A DNA stretch of 64,000 nucleotides from Trachythela sp. YZ-2020 (GCA_016169945.1 JADLSH010000138.1:1-64000); one strand, 5' to 3'; positions 23,464 through 34,860 are shown, counted from the stretch's first letter. Notes: generated from the sequence alone by a model not told the origin. Program-made: numbers and translations.

Positions 23464-24162
23464 ATGGGTTCTTATCAGTGTGATCGGTGTCTACCACGGT
23501 TTTCATCTAATTATGATGTCAGGCGGCATAAAGCGAGCCATTGCACGTATGCCCATAGTTTTGACGAAGGCTCCGTGATGGAATACGAAGATAAGCCAGT
23601 ATATGATAAAGTGATCACAGATGATGAAATTCCCGGAAAGAAATCCCGTTATATAGAATCGGATGAGGATGTATCAACCTCGTCACATGATGATGAAAGT
23701 AGTGAGAATGCCGAGACAGATGATGATGAAAACAGTGAGAATGCAGAGACGGGTGATGATGAAAACAGTGAGAGTTCCAAAGATGATGGTGAAATAAAGG
23801 AAGATATTGATCCTTGGGCAACCATGATTGACGATGCAAAAGTGACGGTTGGGCCAGAATATGATGAACTGTTGAAAACGTTGCAAATGGATGGGCAAGA
23901 AGAAAGTGTAGCTACAGAAAGCCCTTGACCTGAACTTCAGAAAGAATTCGCTGGCGTTTACCTGGATAATTTATGTTGGATAAAAGCACTTATAAAGGAT
24001 CCTGTGCATAGAAAGATCATGGAAACGAAGGAGGCATTTGTGAACGAAGACCCGTCTGATCCTGATGAAGCTTTATCTGCAGCGGTTGACAAAATAAAGT
24101 TTCTGTTGAAACGGCTTTTAGAAGATCAAGGACGTTTTTCAGATAGTGATGATGATCAATAA
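23464..24162 (+). pseudogene. C2H2 zinc-finger protein, element-associated, one internal stop
   Basis: From ATG 23464 the frame encodes a single C2H2 finger (YQCDRCLPRFSSNYDVRRHK, ending at a second histidine), then an acidic low-complexity region with serine- and aspartate-rich repeats (three near copies of ENAETDDDENSE-type units). An in-frame TGA occurs at 23926-23928. Exactly the same frame then continues for 77 codons to TAA at 24160, with a helical segment containing WIKALIKDPVHRKIMETKEA and DEALSAAVDKIKFLLKRLL. That tail pattern occurs in large cnidarian families of unknown function, in my recollection, so the TGA probably breaks one gene of about 232 residues. AATAAA signals at 24159 and 24184 follow. 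Role unknown. It may bind DNA in an element life cycle. Confidence 0.6.
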
Positions 24163-24299
24163 ATCGATGTAGTGGTTATGTGAAATAAAAATGTATCAAA
24201 ATTGTATTGTGTATTGTTTCATCTTTTAAGCAATAATTAGTCCTTGTATAAATGTACACCAGAATTAAGCCGTACCGTACCTTCTATCGGGCCTGATTG

Positions 24300-24395
24300 G
24301 GCCTTAATGCTTGCGAAGAATGCGAAGCAAAATGCGAAGAAATGCGAACTAAATGCGAAGCAAAATGCGAAGAACATGAAGCAAAATGCGAAGGC
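24300..24395. repeat. Inverted partner of the CGCATTTTGC arrays
   Basis: GCAAAATGCGAAG units and GGGCCTTAATGC are the reverse complement of the motifs at 22576-23280. Together the two arrays flank the zinc-finger gene like terminal repeats of a roughly 1.9-kb element. Confidence 0.75.
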
Positions 24396-24399
24396 AGAC

Positions 24400-25245
24400 A
24401 ACAACATGAAATTGAACGTTACAGAAACTAAAGAATTCAACATATCACTTTCTAACGTTCCACACTCGTTCCCTGCTTATCCATAGACAATCAACATCTT
24501 GAAGTTGTCTACACTGTTAAACTTCTGGGAGTGTACTTGACTGCTGATCTATAGTGGACGACTCATATTAACCATATATGCTCTAAAGCCAGCAAACGTC
24601 TATTTGCAATCCGAATATTGAAACGAAATGGCGTAGAACTGAGGGATCTTAGAAATGTATACTGCAGTTTCATACGACCTGTTCTAGAGTACGCATGCCC
24701 CGTGTGGCATTTTTCATTGCCTCTTTCCTTGTGCGATCAAATTGAACAAATTCAACGCCGGGCTCTGAAAATTATCTATCCTGATTTATCGTATAAGGAT
24801 GGTTTATACGAACTCAATATTTGCCTACACTTGTTGATCGGAGGATTCCTTGTGTAAACGGTTTTACGAGAACAATTTTGGTACTTCAAGTAAAACGTCT
24901 GATCTGTTACCTAGAATGAAATTCCACTCATATAATATAATTTTAGAAATGCTAGAAACATTCCACTTTATAAGACACGTACAAATACATTTTATGACAG
25001 TTTTTTACCAACCTGTGTGCGGAAATGGGATTTGCCTTGAACCTTTAAATTTAATAACTTAACACAATAATGCATTAACTTTTCTATATTTGTTATATTG
25101 TACATATACTTTTATATATTTTATTCCAAATTATTGTATTTAATGTTATCTTGTTACTTGAGTTTTTCAGTTTCTTTTTGTAAACTGCCATTCAAGTTTT
25201 AAAAAATTCAATTCAATTCAATTCAATTCAATTCTACAAACACTA
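24400..25245 (+). pseudogene. CR1/L2-like LINE, 3' end fragment
   Basis: The reading frame, with one TAG and shifts, contains KLLGVYLTADL, then THINHICSKASKRLF, YCSFIRPVLEYACPVWH and QIQRRALKIIYPDLSY. This is the conserved post-reverse-transcriptase region of CR1/L2-type LINEs. The catalytic part is missing. The end is marked by an ATTCA/AATTC pentanucleotide run (about 25207-25237), which acts as the microsatellite-like 3' tail. It belongs to the same broad clade as the fragment at 6745-7290 but is a different copy with a different tail. Confidence 0.8.
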
Positions 25246-26119
25246 AGTTCTCCCTAATAATCATTAACTGGTCTACATCCATTAACTGGGCCATTTTGTC
25301 CCGTACGATACTCTCCATTGTTGACGAGGGCTATGGAAAATAATATTGTAAGTGTCACACAACTACTCAACTAGAATATGATTACACATCCAACATAGAA
25401 TATGAGGTCCGACGTCAGAGCACTTAATGCACAACATTAAATGTTCCGCAGTAATTAAATGTCCCGCTTTATTTTTCAGGTAGTTTTACACAACAGTCAA
25501 TCGCCATAACCTTGAATTCGTTAACTACATACTGTATCAAATATTCGCACCGCATAAAAATACAAAAATTCAAATTGCTATTTTTGTAGGTCCCTATTGC
25601 GACCAAACGTTTTTCTCATCCAAGAGAGATAGTTTATGGCATTATCTGTACATAATATCTAAGCAGTCTCCTACTCTCCATTTAATTCCTCAAATTGTCA
25701 GGAGTTAGAAAGAGCATTGGTAAAGCAAGCCATGGAAACTGCTCTTGCTATTTCAAATAAGCATGCATTAAAATAGGCTAAAGACAGTGCATTTCTGAAG
25801 GTTTCAATAATTAAAGAATCAACAATTTGCATAGCACAACCAGTTGCTATGTCTAGCTTCATCACTGAGACAGAGTATATAATCTACCTTGTTGTAAGAC
25901 AACCCACTGAATAAAACAGCCTGGTTTAGAACAGGTCGCTGCATATTGATTGAAAAGCTGCCTGGTATTAGACAGAGTATAAGAGCAAATTAAGGCACAT
26001 TGCGGTTTAATAGGTTAACCATAAGTGAGGAGTTAATTAGAGTGAGAACACTATACTGATACTAATCTCCCATAGTTTGTAGACACGAGATTGTGAAAAA
26101 CTTCAACCCTAAGTTTTGC
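25246..26119. other. Intergenic, no gene recognised
   Basis: AT-rich with no motif-bearing frame. Possibly the rest of an old LTR retroelement given the next feature, but I see no direct support. Confidence 0.45.
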
Positions 26120-26500
26120 AGAATCTGAATACCTTTTACATTGTCACATTGGCCAATATCAAACACACATAACTTGCTGCAGTTTATTAAATCCTTGTAT
26201 CATTTGTTTTGTCTCTTCCAGTAATATATCATTGTTCTAATCTTTGAGTCCTGAGGACAAGGTGAACCATACAGAACTATACCTTGTTTCGCCAGCTCCA
26301 AATATACAATATCCGTCAGCTCAAGAGAAGTAAACATATATATTAGGACAACCTGACAGCTTGAAAAATGTAACACATATAATAGAGTACGTATTGAATG
26401 CCAATAGACAGGTCTCATAATTATGTCTATTTAAGCCATGCATATCCAACACTCTCCCCTTAACAAGTAAAATCGTCTAGCATTTAGACAGAGTAAAATA
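26120..26500 (-). mobile_element. Possible Copia-like LTR with polypurine tract
   Basis: Read on the minus strand, a purine tract AAGGGGAGAG is followed at about 26449 by TGTTGGATATGCATGGC, which looks like the start of a 3' LTR (TGTTGGA start typical of Ty1/copia). The far LTR end and a second LTR were not found. It directly follows the broken BEL/Pao RNase H region and differs from the putative BEL LTR at 32256-32402, so it is probably a separate element that truncated it. Confidence 0.35.
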
Positions 26501-26538
26501 GGAATGTAGGGCCACTGGGGCGAAATGAGCAAATTGTC

Positions 26539-27128
26539 TTAATGGGTTAAAAGAGACATGGGCAAACGAGAAGGTAAGTCGGCAGGGTTTTGAAGACCGG
26601 GACAAAACCCCCATGATACTCTCGAAGTAAGTTGTCGTATTTCTTGGACTCTGCGTTCCACGTATTGATTCCAGGGTTTCTCATTTGTGATCCAACACAA
26701 TACTGCTCTGGAGTCGGTCCAATTGAAAATTTCGATGTCTTCATTATTTGGAAGACAATTGTGTACAGTATTAATCAAGCTAGCCAAAATGGTAGCTCCC
26801 AACAGTTCCAGACGTGGGATGGTTTGTGTTTTCAAAGGTGCTACCTTGGTTTTAGCCGCTACGACCTTTACTTGAACATGCCTGTCCGCGTACACTGATC
26901 TCCAATAAACGACTGCTGCAATGCTGTTTTTGAAGCGTCGCTGAATCCATGCAACTCTATCTTTGTCGGCTCTGTGTCAGGTGCATTGTAGTATCTCGGA
27001 ATTCGTATATTGTCCAGCTTGTCTAACTCGTTCAGAATCTTATTCCACTTCGATAGAAGTCGATTGATCTTCCTCCATAATATATGGCTGTGTGGTTGTT
27101 GCATTCGCTTCGACTTTCTCTTCAACAT
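26539..27128 (-). pseudogene. BEL/Pao RNase H region
   Basis: Two linked frames encode the end of the reverse transcriptase and the RNase H-like domain. The first carries LHGFSDASKTA, where D is a catalytic acid of the RNase H fold. The second carries KTQTIPRLELLGATILASL, IEIFNWTDSRAVLCWI and NPADLPSR, all hallmark BEL/Pao motifs (WTDS, ADLPSR). A frame change separates them near 26895. The integrase that should follow is absent. Confidence 0.82.
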
Positions 27129-27159
27129 TAGTTATGTTTTCCATAAGAGCATTCGAATT

Positions 27160-27958
27160 CTAGCTCCATTTACGCAAGTTGAAACCTCCATCTAGCATAA
27201 TTTTCTTCGCAGCCTCGTAGATGCTGAACGCCTTGTCGTCATTCTGAGCTCCAAAAACTAGGTCGTCAACGTACAGCGAGTTCTTTAGAATGTCTACTAT
27301 TTCTGGGTTTTGAGCTTCGTAGAAACGCAAATTATGATCAATCGTTGATCCCAAGATAGCAGGAGATAGTCTAAATCCAAAAACAAGTCTGCAAAATCGG
27401 TATTCCACTATCTCGGCCTTCGGGTCGTGAATGTTCTTAAACCACAGAAAGCGCAACATATCTCGGTCGACTTTATCGATTCCCACCATCAAGAAAGCTT
27501 TCTCGATATCGGCTACTAGGGCGACTGGATTTAATCTGAATTTGACGAGAACATTGAAAAGATGAGGATATAGTTAGGCCTGTGAGAAGACAATCATTGA
27601 GAGATCTTGGTCGTGAAGCCGTGCTAGCTGAACCGTTATATACCACACGCAATTTTGTAGTCGATTTGTCTTTCCTTACTACGCCGTGATGCGGAAGATA
27701 ATGCACTTCGTCTTCGTTCTCTTTACTCTCTTCGCTAGGATGAGGCACTTGCTCAATTACTCCCGATGATAACTGTTCTCGAATTCCCTTGTCGTATTCT
27801 CTAAGAAGCTCAGGTTGCTTTGTTAGCCTCTGCCGCAACGATCGTAACCGATTGTGACAAAGCTCGTAATCTGACTCTATCTCCGGACACCTTTTTCCAA
27901 GGAAGGCGAACTTCCTACTGTTCTCCTGTACATCGAATATCACGAATGAAGTTGACAT
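27160..27958 (-). pseudogene. BEL/Pao reverse transcriptase
   Basis: The upstream half (27473-27958) has the amino-terminal BEL pattern: YLPHHGVVRKDKSTTKLRVV followed by the NGSA...SLNDCLLTG block. The downstream half (27160-27492) has VDRDMLRFLWF, the RLVFGFRLSPAILGSTI block and the catalytic YVDDLVFGA. The frame shifts near 27560-27580, so about 100 bp that should encode the fingers-palm link reads out of frame. It copies element RNA into DNA in intact relatives. Inactive here. Confidence 0.85.
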
Positions 27959-28059
27959 ATTCGTGGTTTTCGCTGATAATCGCTTATTCCCATAGACTCT
28001 GTTTCCTAAGAAGTGGAATTTCTTGAAGAGTCCAATGATTTGCCAGTTAAGATAAGATT

Positions 28060-28529
28060 TTACACAGGTGGATCTTTGGATTCAATAGACGTGGGTATTC
28101 GACCAGATAACAACCATCCAAGCTTGCTGTTGACTGCTGTTGGACCACTTTCACCCTTAACAACATCGCCAATAACAATGTCCCAATAATAGTCTGCACC
28201 AATTAAGATGTCGATGGTGTTACCTTTGTTGTCATCCTCGCCATAATCTGCAAGCTCCAAATCTTCCAAATGAGCGTAATTAGTGTCCACTTTCGAATTT
28301 AGCGGAGAACATATAACAGGAAATTAATCGCTGTGAGTTCTACCTCTTCACTTCCGTTTTGATTCTCGAGATTGAATTTGTAGATTTCGCAATTTTGGCG
28401 TTTATATTTGTTGTCCCCAAATGTGTTCAAAAGTAATGTTTCTTTCCTAATCGGTTTCTTTCCTAATTTTGCTCGAGTTGAATTCGTAATGTACGAGCGC
28501 TGGGTTCCGGTGTCAAACAATACGCGCAC
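28060..28529 (-). pseudogene. BEL/Pao aspartic protease (DUF1758-like)
   Basis: VLFDTGTQRSYITNSTRAKLG contains the catalytic DTG of the retroelement protease, in the usual DUF1758 context (DTGSQRSYI type). The following piece carries IDILIGADYYWDIVIGD and LGWLLSGRI, the carboxy-terminal part of the same domain (LIG.D). A frame change lies at about 28290-28300. Confidence 0.82.
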
Positions 28530-28740
28530 GGACCTTTGCAGATTCTTGTGGCTGTCGTGGTACCTTCTTCATTTTTGTGCTGTTCCTTTGGCTGAACATC
28601 TTCGACTTTCTGATTCCGTAGACATACCGATTGGTGGTGCTTGCCTTGGCAATGGCGGCACTTAGCTTTCTCGTGTTGACACACTTTCTAATATTATGTC
28701 CCTTTCGCAAACAGTTGAAACAACGTCCCGACTCACCCAT
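28463..28740 (-). pseudogene. BEL/Pao gag zinc knuckles
   Basis: GRCFNCLRKGHNIRKC is a classic CX2CX4HX4C nucleic-acid binding knuckle. CRHCQGKHHQSVC is a second, in the adjacent frame, so one base has been gained or lost between them. Position between gag and protease is as expected. Confidence 0.82.
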
Positions 28741-28978
28741 AATTTTTTTCCGAGCTTCAACAGAAACAATATTTTCACACGATGCAGAACAATGATCACC
28801 ACTACAATAAACGCATTGTATTTTGAAATTGTCTGGAGGTTTACAAGTTTTAACAAACAGAGCACCAGCAGTGGGCGTGACGCTATTCTTGGTGTTGTTG
28901 CCCTGATATTTAGAGCTTTGTTGACTATTTTCACTGACTTTGTGCTTTCGCTTATTTCTCTAGCTTCGACTTCGAATT

Positions 28979-29459
28979 TTATCGTGGTGAGTAAGTCGTC
29001 GATCTTCCAAGCTTCTTTGGTGCCATTACGTGCGATCTGTAGGCGAATATCGGTGGTAGCTTTGACATAATAATCGGTATTACTAAGCTCCCATATTGCT
29101 CCGACGAAGAAACACCCAACGAAGCTAAACCACGAACGTGCATAATTTTATCATAAACGTTTCTTAGAGAAGATAGCCTGTCTCCAGTGCAAGCCTGGAT
29201 CTTGAGTATTTCGGCCATATGGGCCGTAATGACTTGTTGCGGTCTTCCAAAGCGGTCCTGTAGTATTTCTACGGCGGCGTCATAGTTCGCATTGGTAAGA
29301 TTAAGCCCTTGAATAGCGCGTAGTGAAGTTCCTTCCAGCAAATAATTGAAATAATTAAACTTATCGACCTTCGTAATAGCATCGTTGTTGTGTATCGCTG
29401 ATTCGTATGAGTCCCGGAACGTATTCCGCTTTGTAACTTCACCTTTAAATTTTGGCAAG
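28979..29459 (-). pseudogene. BEL/Pao gag core (DUF1759-like), second half
   Basis: LPKFKGEVTKRNTFRDSYES and the following FNYLLEGTSLRAIQGL, then YDAAVEILQDRFG, are the DUF1759 gag core of BEL/Pao. The frame runs into the gypsy LTR at 29464, and the sequence upstream resumes at 31683 with VKPKFPN. Removing the insertion and one GTTAG copy joins the two parts. Confidence 0.83.
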
Positions 29460-29464
29460 GTTAG

Positions 29465-29569
29465 TGTAGTGTCCGTGACGTAACGGTCACATGGGGGAAA
29501 CACGAGGAGTGTGGGATGAGAGTGTATATAGAGAAAGCAAGATAATAAAGCGATTAAAGAAACACTATA
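29465..29569 (+). repeat. 5' LTR of the short gypsy element
   Basis: 105 bp starting TGTAGTGTCC and ending AACACTATA. A TATATA motif lies in the middle. One difference from the 3' LTR at its 11th base (G here, A there). Confidence 0.93.
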
Positions 29570-29613
29570 ACTGGCGACGAGGATAAAGTAAAAGCATCAG
29601 AATCTCATATCAA

Positions 29614-30266
29614 ATGGCTAAGGTTCTTGATTTACCAGCTATCCCACCCTTTTCTGTTTCCGAAACGAGTTCGTTGGCGTAACGTTGGGAGAAATGGACG
29701 AAATCGCTAGATTGCTACATTCGTGCTTCAGGTATCTCAGATCAAAAGCAAAAGCGTGCTATCTTACTTAATTTAGCTGGTGCAAACGTACAAGAAATAT
29801 TCGAAACGTTCCCTGACACGGATGACGACAACAAAACAGCACTCGAGAAATTGAACGAACATTTTAACCCGTGCAAAAATGTAGCTTTCGAACGACATGT
29901 TTTCAGACAAGCAGCCCAAAGCGGCGACGAGTCCATGGACGCTTTTGTAACTCGCTTGAGAACTTTTGCTAAAACGTGTCAATTCAGTGCAGGTCTAGAT
30001 GAAATGATCCGTGACCAAATCATTGAAAAGTGTGTTTCGAATGCTCTTCGCCGCCGTTTACTGCGAGAACAAGAACTAACATTGCAAATTTATTAGCTAT
30101 CGCTCGTTCGTTCGAACTGGCAGACCGCCAGGCCTTAGAAATCGAACAAAAGTTTGATTCTTCGACTCACCTTAATTCCACTGAGCAAAAGAGAGATTTT
30201 CAACAACCACGGCGTAATTCTGCGAATGGCAGAAACAAAAGAAACTGGCCCCTATTTTTCCGTTAA
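29614..30266 (+). pseudogene. Ty3/gypsy gag of the short element
   Basis: The ATG at 29614 follows the primer-binding site closely. The frame contains an in-frame TAA near 29680 and then a gag capsid-like helix region: LNEHFNPCKNVAFERHVFR, then DAFVTRLRTFAKTC and RDQIIEKC. This matches the retrotransposon gag pattern found in invertebrate gypsy elements. A frame change near 30090 continues the capsid tail to 30266 (SFELADRQALEIEQK). The zinc knuckle and everything up to the integrase is missing, because the sequence jumps to the integrase at about 30250. Confidence 0.78.
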
Positions 30267-31429
30267 AAATGAACTGACAGCTATAGGATCCTTACTTCTT
30301 CGCGGGTCGCGAACCATCATTCCAGCAAGCCTACAATATCAACCACACTACAATTAGCACACGAAGGCCACCAAGGGATTTTTCGAACGAAACAGCTGTT
30401 GCGGGAAAAGGTTTGGTGGCCTGGCATCGACAAAGCTGTTGAACATTTGATTCGTTCCTGTATTTCCTGTCAGGCCCAGTCCTCCATGTCATATCCACAG
30501 CCACTTAACATGACTGAAATGCCCTCACGTCCCTGGACCGTCTTACATGCTGATCTATGTGGTCCTTTTCCTAGCGGTGAGTCAGTTCTGGTTCTCGTGG
30601 ATTCATGTTCTCGATGGCCAGAAGTTTTCATTCTAAAGAGCACAACTGCCGCAGTCATCATGAAACGCATGAAGTCGTGTTTTGCAGTGCATGGTCTCCC
30701 TGAAGAAATCGTTACAGACAATGGACCCCAGTTTGTGGCTGAAGAGTTTGATTCGTACCTTAGCGACCATGACATCAACCACCGTCGAGCAACACCTTAT
30801 TGGCCTCAAGCCAATTCCGAAGTCGAATGATTCAACCGCACACTCGAGAAAGCCATTCGAGCTGCAAACACTGAAGGGAAATATTGGAAAACTGAGATCA
30901 ACACCTTTTTACTTAATTACCGAGCGACAGCCCATTCCACTACTGGTAAATCTCCCGCCCTTCTTCTGTTTGGACGAGAGATACGCACCAAACTCCCGTC
31001 GGTGAGCACCAGCAATTTGTTAGGTTCGGAGTCGAATGTTGTTGACCCCACCATTATCGAGCGTGATCGCAGTCAGAAAAAAAAGATGAAGAAGTACGTA
31101 GATTAGAAGAGACGTACCGCACTTCCAACATAAAGAAGGGTGACGAAGTTCTTCTTAAGCAAAAACGACGGAACAAGTTATCGACCAGATATGATCCAGA
31201 CCCACATACAGTGGTAGGAACAAAAGGCACAAGTTTACTTTTAAAGAGACGAGCCGAGATAATGAGGAATTCGTCCGCAGTTCGCAAATTACCGCCGGAT
31301 GATGAAAATGGAACAGGAGTTCATACACACGAAGCCGAAAAGGAACCAGGCCAAGTAGTCGAGACAACGGCAGAACCAAAGCCCCAACGTTTGCGTAAGC
31401 CCCCTGAATATCTTGGATTTGAAGATTGA
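30260..31429 (+). pseudogene. Ty3/gypsy integrase of the short element
   Basis: The H2C2 zinc-binding part (HEGHQGIFRTK, then CISCQ) leads into the DDE core: LHADLCGPF (first D), VTDNGPQF (second D) and NSEVE (glutamate). An in-frame TGA at 30828-30830 stands just after that glutamate, and the same frame continues with FNRTLEKAIRAA to beyond 31000. A final frame ends with LRKPPEYLGFED at 31429, a typical gypsy carboxy terminus. The TGA is where relatives have an arginine, so a CGA-to-TGA change is likely. With no reverse transcriptase in the element, it could move only in trans. Confidence 0.85.
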
Positions 31430-31572
31430 CATTCACACGGTCATGAATAGAGAAGCAGTAAGCGAATGAACAATTGCAAAGTCTGACATTATTGATGTTT
31501 ATTTTGATGTTTATTGACGTTTATACTTTAGTTTGTTGAGGTTTAGTTAAGCATTTTCACGTAAAAGAGGGA

Positions 31573-31677
31573 TGTAGTGTCCATGACGTAACGGTCACAT
31601 GGGGGAAACACGAGGAGTGTGGGATGAGAGTGTATATAGAGAAAGCAAGATAATAAAGCGATTAAAGAAACACTATA
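31573..31677 (+). repeat. 3' LTR of the short gypsy element
   Basis: 105 bp, identical to the 5' LTR but for one base. It is preceded by the purine tract at 31563-31572 and followed by the second GTTAG copy. Confidence 0.93.
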
Positions 31678-31682
31678 GTTAG

Positions 31683-32225
31683 TTCGGAAATTTCGGTTTA
31701 ACATTCGTTGTTGAACTTATCGCTGTCGTTTGAGACACGTCTGTGACTGTGGTTGCTTCGCTTTGACTTGTCGTATTTAATTGCTCGCCGCCATCGTTAA
31801 TCGCATTGTTCGTCGAATTATTATTCCCGTGTTCTACTTCTTGATTCGGTGTTGACTGATTTGTTTGTTGGCTATTATTTTCGTTGATCGTTTTCGAAAT
31901 TGTAGGCTTTAAAACGTTTCCGAGTTTTGTCTGAGCGTTTAATATTCGGGCGAGTACTTCCGCCGACTCTTCGATTTCTTGCTGTATTTCTTTTACGTAG
32001 CATATTCCCAAAATCTCTTAAGTCAATTTCGCTTATAATCTTCAATTTCGTTTCGAGTAGAGATCTGATAATTTCGCTTCGATCAACATCAACATCGCCG
32101 TCTGAATGTAGGATTTCGATCTCTAATTTTGTACAGACACCGCGATGTCTGCCTCGCTTCGCTCTTAATCGGTCTAATTTCTCTTTCGTTTCGCTCCATA
32201 ATTTTGCTTGCGTTAAACTTGACAT
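31683..32225 (-). pseudogene. BEL/Pao gag, amino-terminal part
   Basis: From an ATG at 32225 the minus strand encodes LWSETKEKLDRLRAKRGRHR and a helical region that fits the BEL gag start. A one-base shift near 32010 passes the frame to a glutamine/asparagine/threonine-rich linker ending VKPKFPN at the gypsy insertion. The coding order continues at 29459 across that insertion. Confidence 0.7.
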
Positions 32226-32255
32226 GTTTTCAAGCGGCCCCTGCGTTGGGCGCGA

Positions 32256-32402
32256 TGTAATATTGGTCGAATATCGCTCTTAGAATCCTACATACATACA
32301 TAACACTTCTTGTGTAAACTATCAAAACATATATTTTCTACCAGACTACAAGACTAATTAGACTATACTAATTTACATAATAACTAGCCTCCTCCGCAGG
32401 CA
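32256..32402 (-). repeat. Putative BEL/Pao 5' LTR
   Basis: Inferred from position: on the minus strand it would start TGCCTGCGGAGGAGGCTAG and end ATTACA, directly before the primer-binding-like sequence. The first 18-20 bases also occur at 54306-54324, which suggests another copy of the LTR edge there. No full second LTR is present to confirm the boundaries. Confidence 0.4.
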
Positions 32403-33590
32403 TCTCTTGAGGAGGATTTTGAAATTCAAAATGGCGGATTGCATGGAGTGGAGAATTTATTTTATCTTTAAGTTCAGCTTTTTTGGACAATTTAGACATG
32501 TATAAAAGACTTGGTTGAGGTTTTAAAGGTTTTAGAATGTTTGTCGGTAATTTTTCGTGTACAGTATGTGCATGCTATATATATTTGATGCTGTAAATCT
32601 TTCAAACCATTAAATTTTAAATTATAATTTTTTTATGAATCACATAATTATATAGTTTGTGCCATATATATTAGAAACTCTACTCTGTCAGTCTGTCTAC
32701 TCTGATTGCTTCATATACATAGAAACCAATTCAAACCACAAGGGGAATCAGTTTCTATTTTTCTTTCTTTCTATTTGCATGGCAGGCACAATTTCTTATA
32801 ATATCATTTGCTATGTACAGTTTTTGGTTTCTAAGAAGATGGAAAGTGGGTTAATTCATTATTAAAATGAAAGTATCATAGTACAACTGTACAACTCAAT
32901 ATAATGTATGCCTGATTTAGCACTAGAGGACACTAGGACAGTTTCCAAATGTAAGAAATGAGGACAAAATTGTGCTATCTAGCATGTCAATTTTAATAAC
33001 AAGAAATTGATTCAAATAAAAATATGTTTTTGACAAAAAATAAGGCAAGAGCCATAATACCAGCAGAGAAAAACCTTGTCTGGTATTTGTTGCCAAATAG
33101 ATAAATCTGGCAAGTAGTGAAGCAAGATCCTAGCCAACATGGCCATAATGAAATAATCATGTACCCTTTATAGTTTATGGAATATTTTAGCAGTCATTAT
33201 GTGTATGGCAAACTTGTTGCTGCCTGAACAGTTTCAATTTTCTGTTCAGCATATAGCCTGCACCATATTTTAACACATGGGCATGCAACCATTGAAATTG
33301 AAAACATTGATCTAGCTATTATAAACAGCCAGCTGGGTATAAAAGTTGTATGGCCTACTTTACAACAGGTAGTACTAAGTTAATAGTAAGCTTTAATTGG
33401 GTCTTTAGGATTAAACTACCAATTTTGAGCCACTTATCTGGAAGTTAGTGAAATTCATCTAGAAGTTAGTAGTCACTAACTTCCATGCAAACAGCCTTCC
33501 CTTGCAATGTTGAATTTCTTGTTGCATTTTTCAGGTAGTTTGATCATAAACACTTAATTGCACCACATGTTCAGAATTCAATAATAGACT

Positions 33591-33866
33591 TTAAAAACTC
33601 ATTAATAATTCATGAAGAAAATTCAAAAGAAATGAATGTTTAATCAATGTTTGTAAATTGTCCTGATTTACATAAACTTCAGCTTTGATTTTCTCAGCTT
33701 ATACAATGTTTCTTTTTAAAATTACTTCGCCAATGAACTCACAAGATGGGTCGTTTTTGTTCAATAAAACATTCGTATCCGATCTTTATCTGATATACAG
33801 ACACTTGCCTTCGGCTCGAGTTTCTATATCAGATAAAGATCGACTGCTCATGTTTTATCTATAACG
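33591..33866 (+). mobile_element. MITE family A, copy 3
   Basis: Begins AACTCATTAATAATTCATGA and ends in a diverged hairpin (GATCTTTATCTGATATA paired with TATATCAGATAAAGATC). Shares ATTACTTCGCCAATGAACTC and GATGGGTCG with the copies near 20 kb. Confidence 0.7.
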
Positions 33867-34860
33867 TAGAAGACTATATTCTGAAAGTAGGCACATCCAG
33901 TCCAAACATGCATTTGATTATACATGCCATAGAATAATTTTGATTGTAACATTCTAATATATTACAATGGCTATATTTATAATCATTGAACACTTCCTGA
34001 TATTAGGCAAATTTTGTATCACAACACCACATGGTGGCAGAAGTTAGGGAGCCATGGAGTTGTCAACCTCCATACTCCATAGTCTATAAGGCGAACTCCA
34101 AATTGAAAATGTGCGCTTCAAAACTTAGGTGAATTATTAAGAATTCTGGAGTTACAAGCCAATTTGCAAAAAAAATTAGATTCACTTGCTAACAACTAGA
34201 ATTTGAGCCAGGTTGAAGAGGAATCTGCCCTCTGAGCCGCACCCATTCTCGTCCTCAGCCTCACAGCTGTGCCGGCATAAGCCTAGCTTCATTTGGAGAT
34301 TGGCTACATATCTGCCGGCGTGCAGCACTGAGCACTCAAGCAGTACACAGTCATGCATAAAAGCATAGAAGCATACAGCATAAAAGCATAGCATAGTAAA
34401 TTTTAAGTGTGTTCTTGGCTGAAATATCTATAACAAAATTGTAAACAAACCAAACCAGTTACAAATTATCCTTTGTCTCATCAAGTAATCACCAGCATCA
34501 ATTATATCTTGCACTTGAAACTTGTACCTTCTAGAGTACATTGTTTCCCAAAACAATTTATACTGTTCCAGTTCAACGCTATTTGTGTGTTAGCTATACT
34601 CATATATTAAGTTATATTTTCCATTCGAGCTCGGCGCTCACAACTCTTTATACAGTTTCTAAGTGGTTTGAACATGTTTACTCCGTCGAACTAAGACCAT
34701 TAGGGAATCCATTTAATACACATTCTCCGTTTATTAAACAAGCAGCTTTAGCAGCATCAAACGAGTAGAAGCCAAGTCAGAAGTTTGTTTGTCTGTCGAA
34801 ACTCGATTAACGCCATTCGACTTCTATAGTTCTATTTTCATGACTTCGATCCACATGCTT

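Larger units (their letters stand above)
29465..31677 (+). mobile_element. Internally deleted Ty3/gypsy element
   Basis: A 2213-bp element with 105-bp LTRs that differ at one base, flanked by the 5-bp target duplication GTTAG (29460-29464 and 31678-31682). A primer-binding-like TGGCGACGAGGAT follows the 5' LTR, and a purine tract AAAAGAGGGA precedes the 3' LTR. It has gag and integrase but no protease, reverse transcriptase or RNase H. Inserted in the gag of the BEL/Pao element, in the opposite orientation. Confidence 0.93.
26500..32402 (-). mobile_element. BEL/Pao LTR retrotransposon, 3'-truncated and interrupted
   Basis: Minus-strand pieces appear in BEL/Pao order: a gag start with the DUF1759-type region, CCHC knuckles, aspartic protease (DUF1758 type), reverse transcriptase with YVDDLVFGA, and RNase H. 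The integrase and 3' LTR are missing at the low-coordinate end. A 2213-bp Ty3/gypsy element sits in gag at 29465-31677. A primer-binding-like CGCGCCCAACGCAGGGG lies at 32238-32254. Several frameshifts and stops show the copy is dead. Confidence 0.85.
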
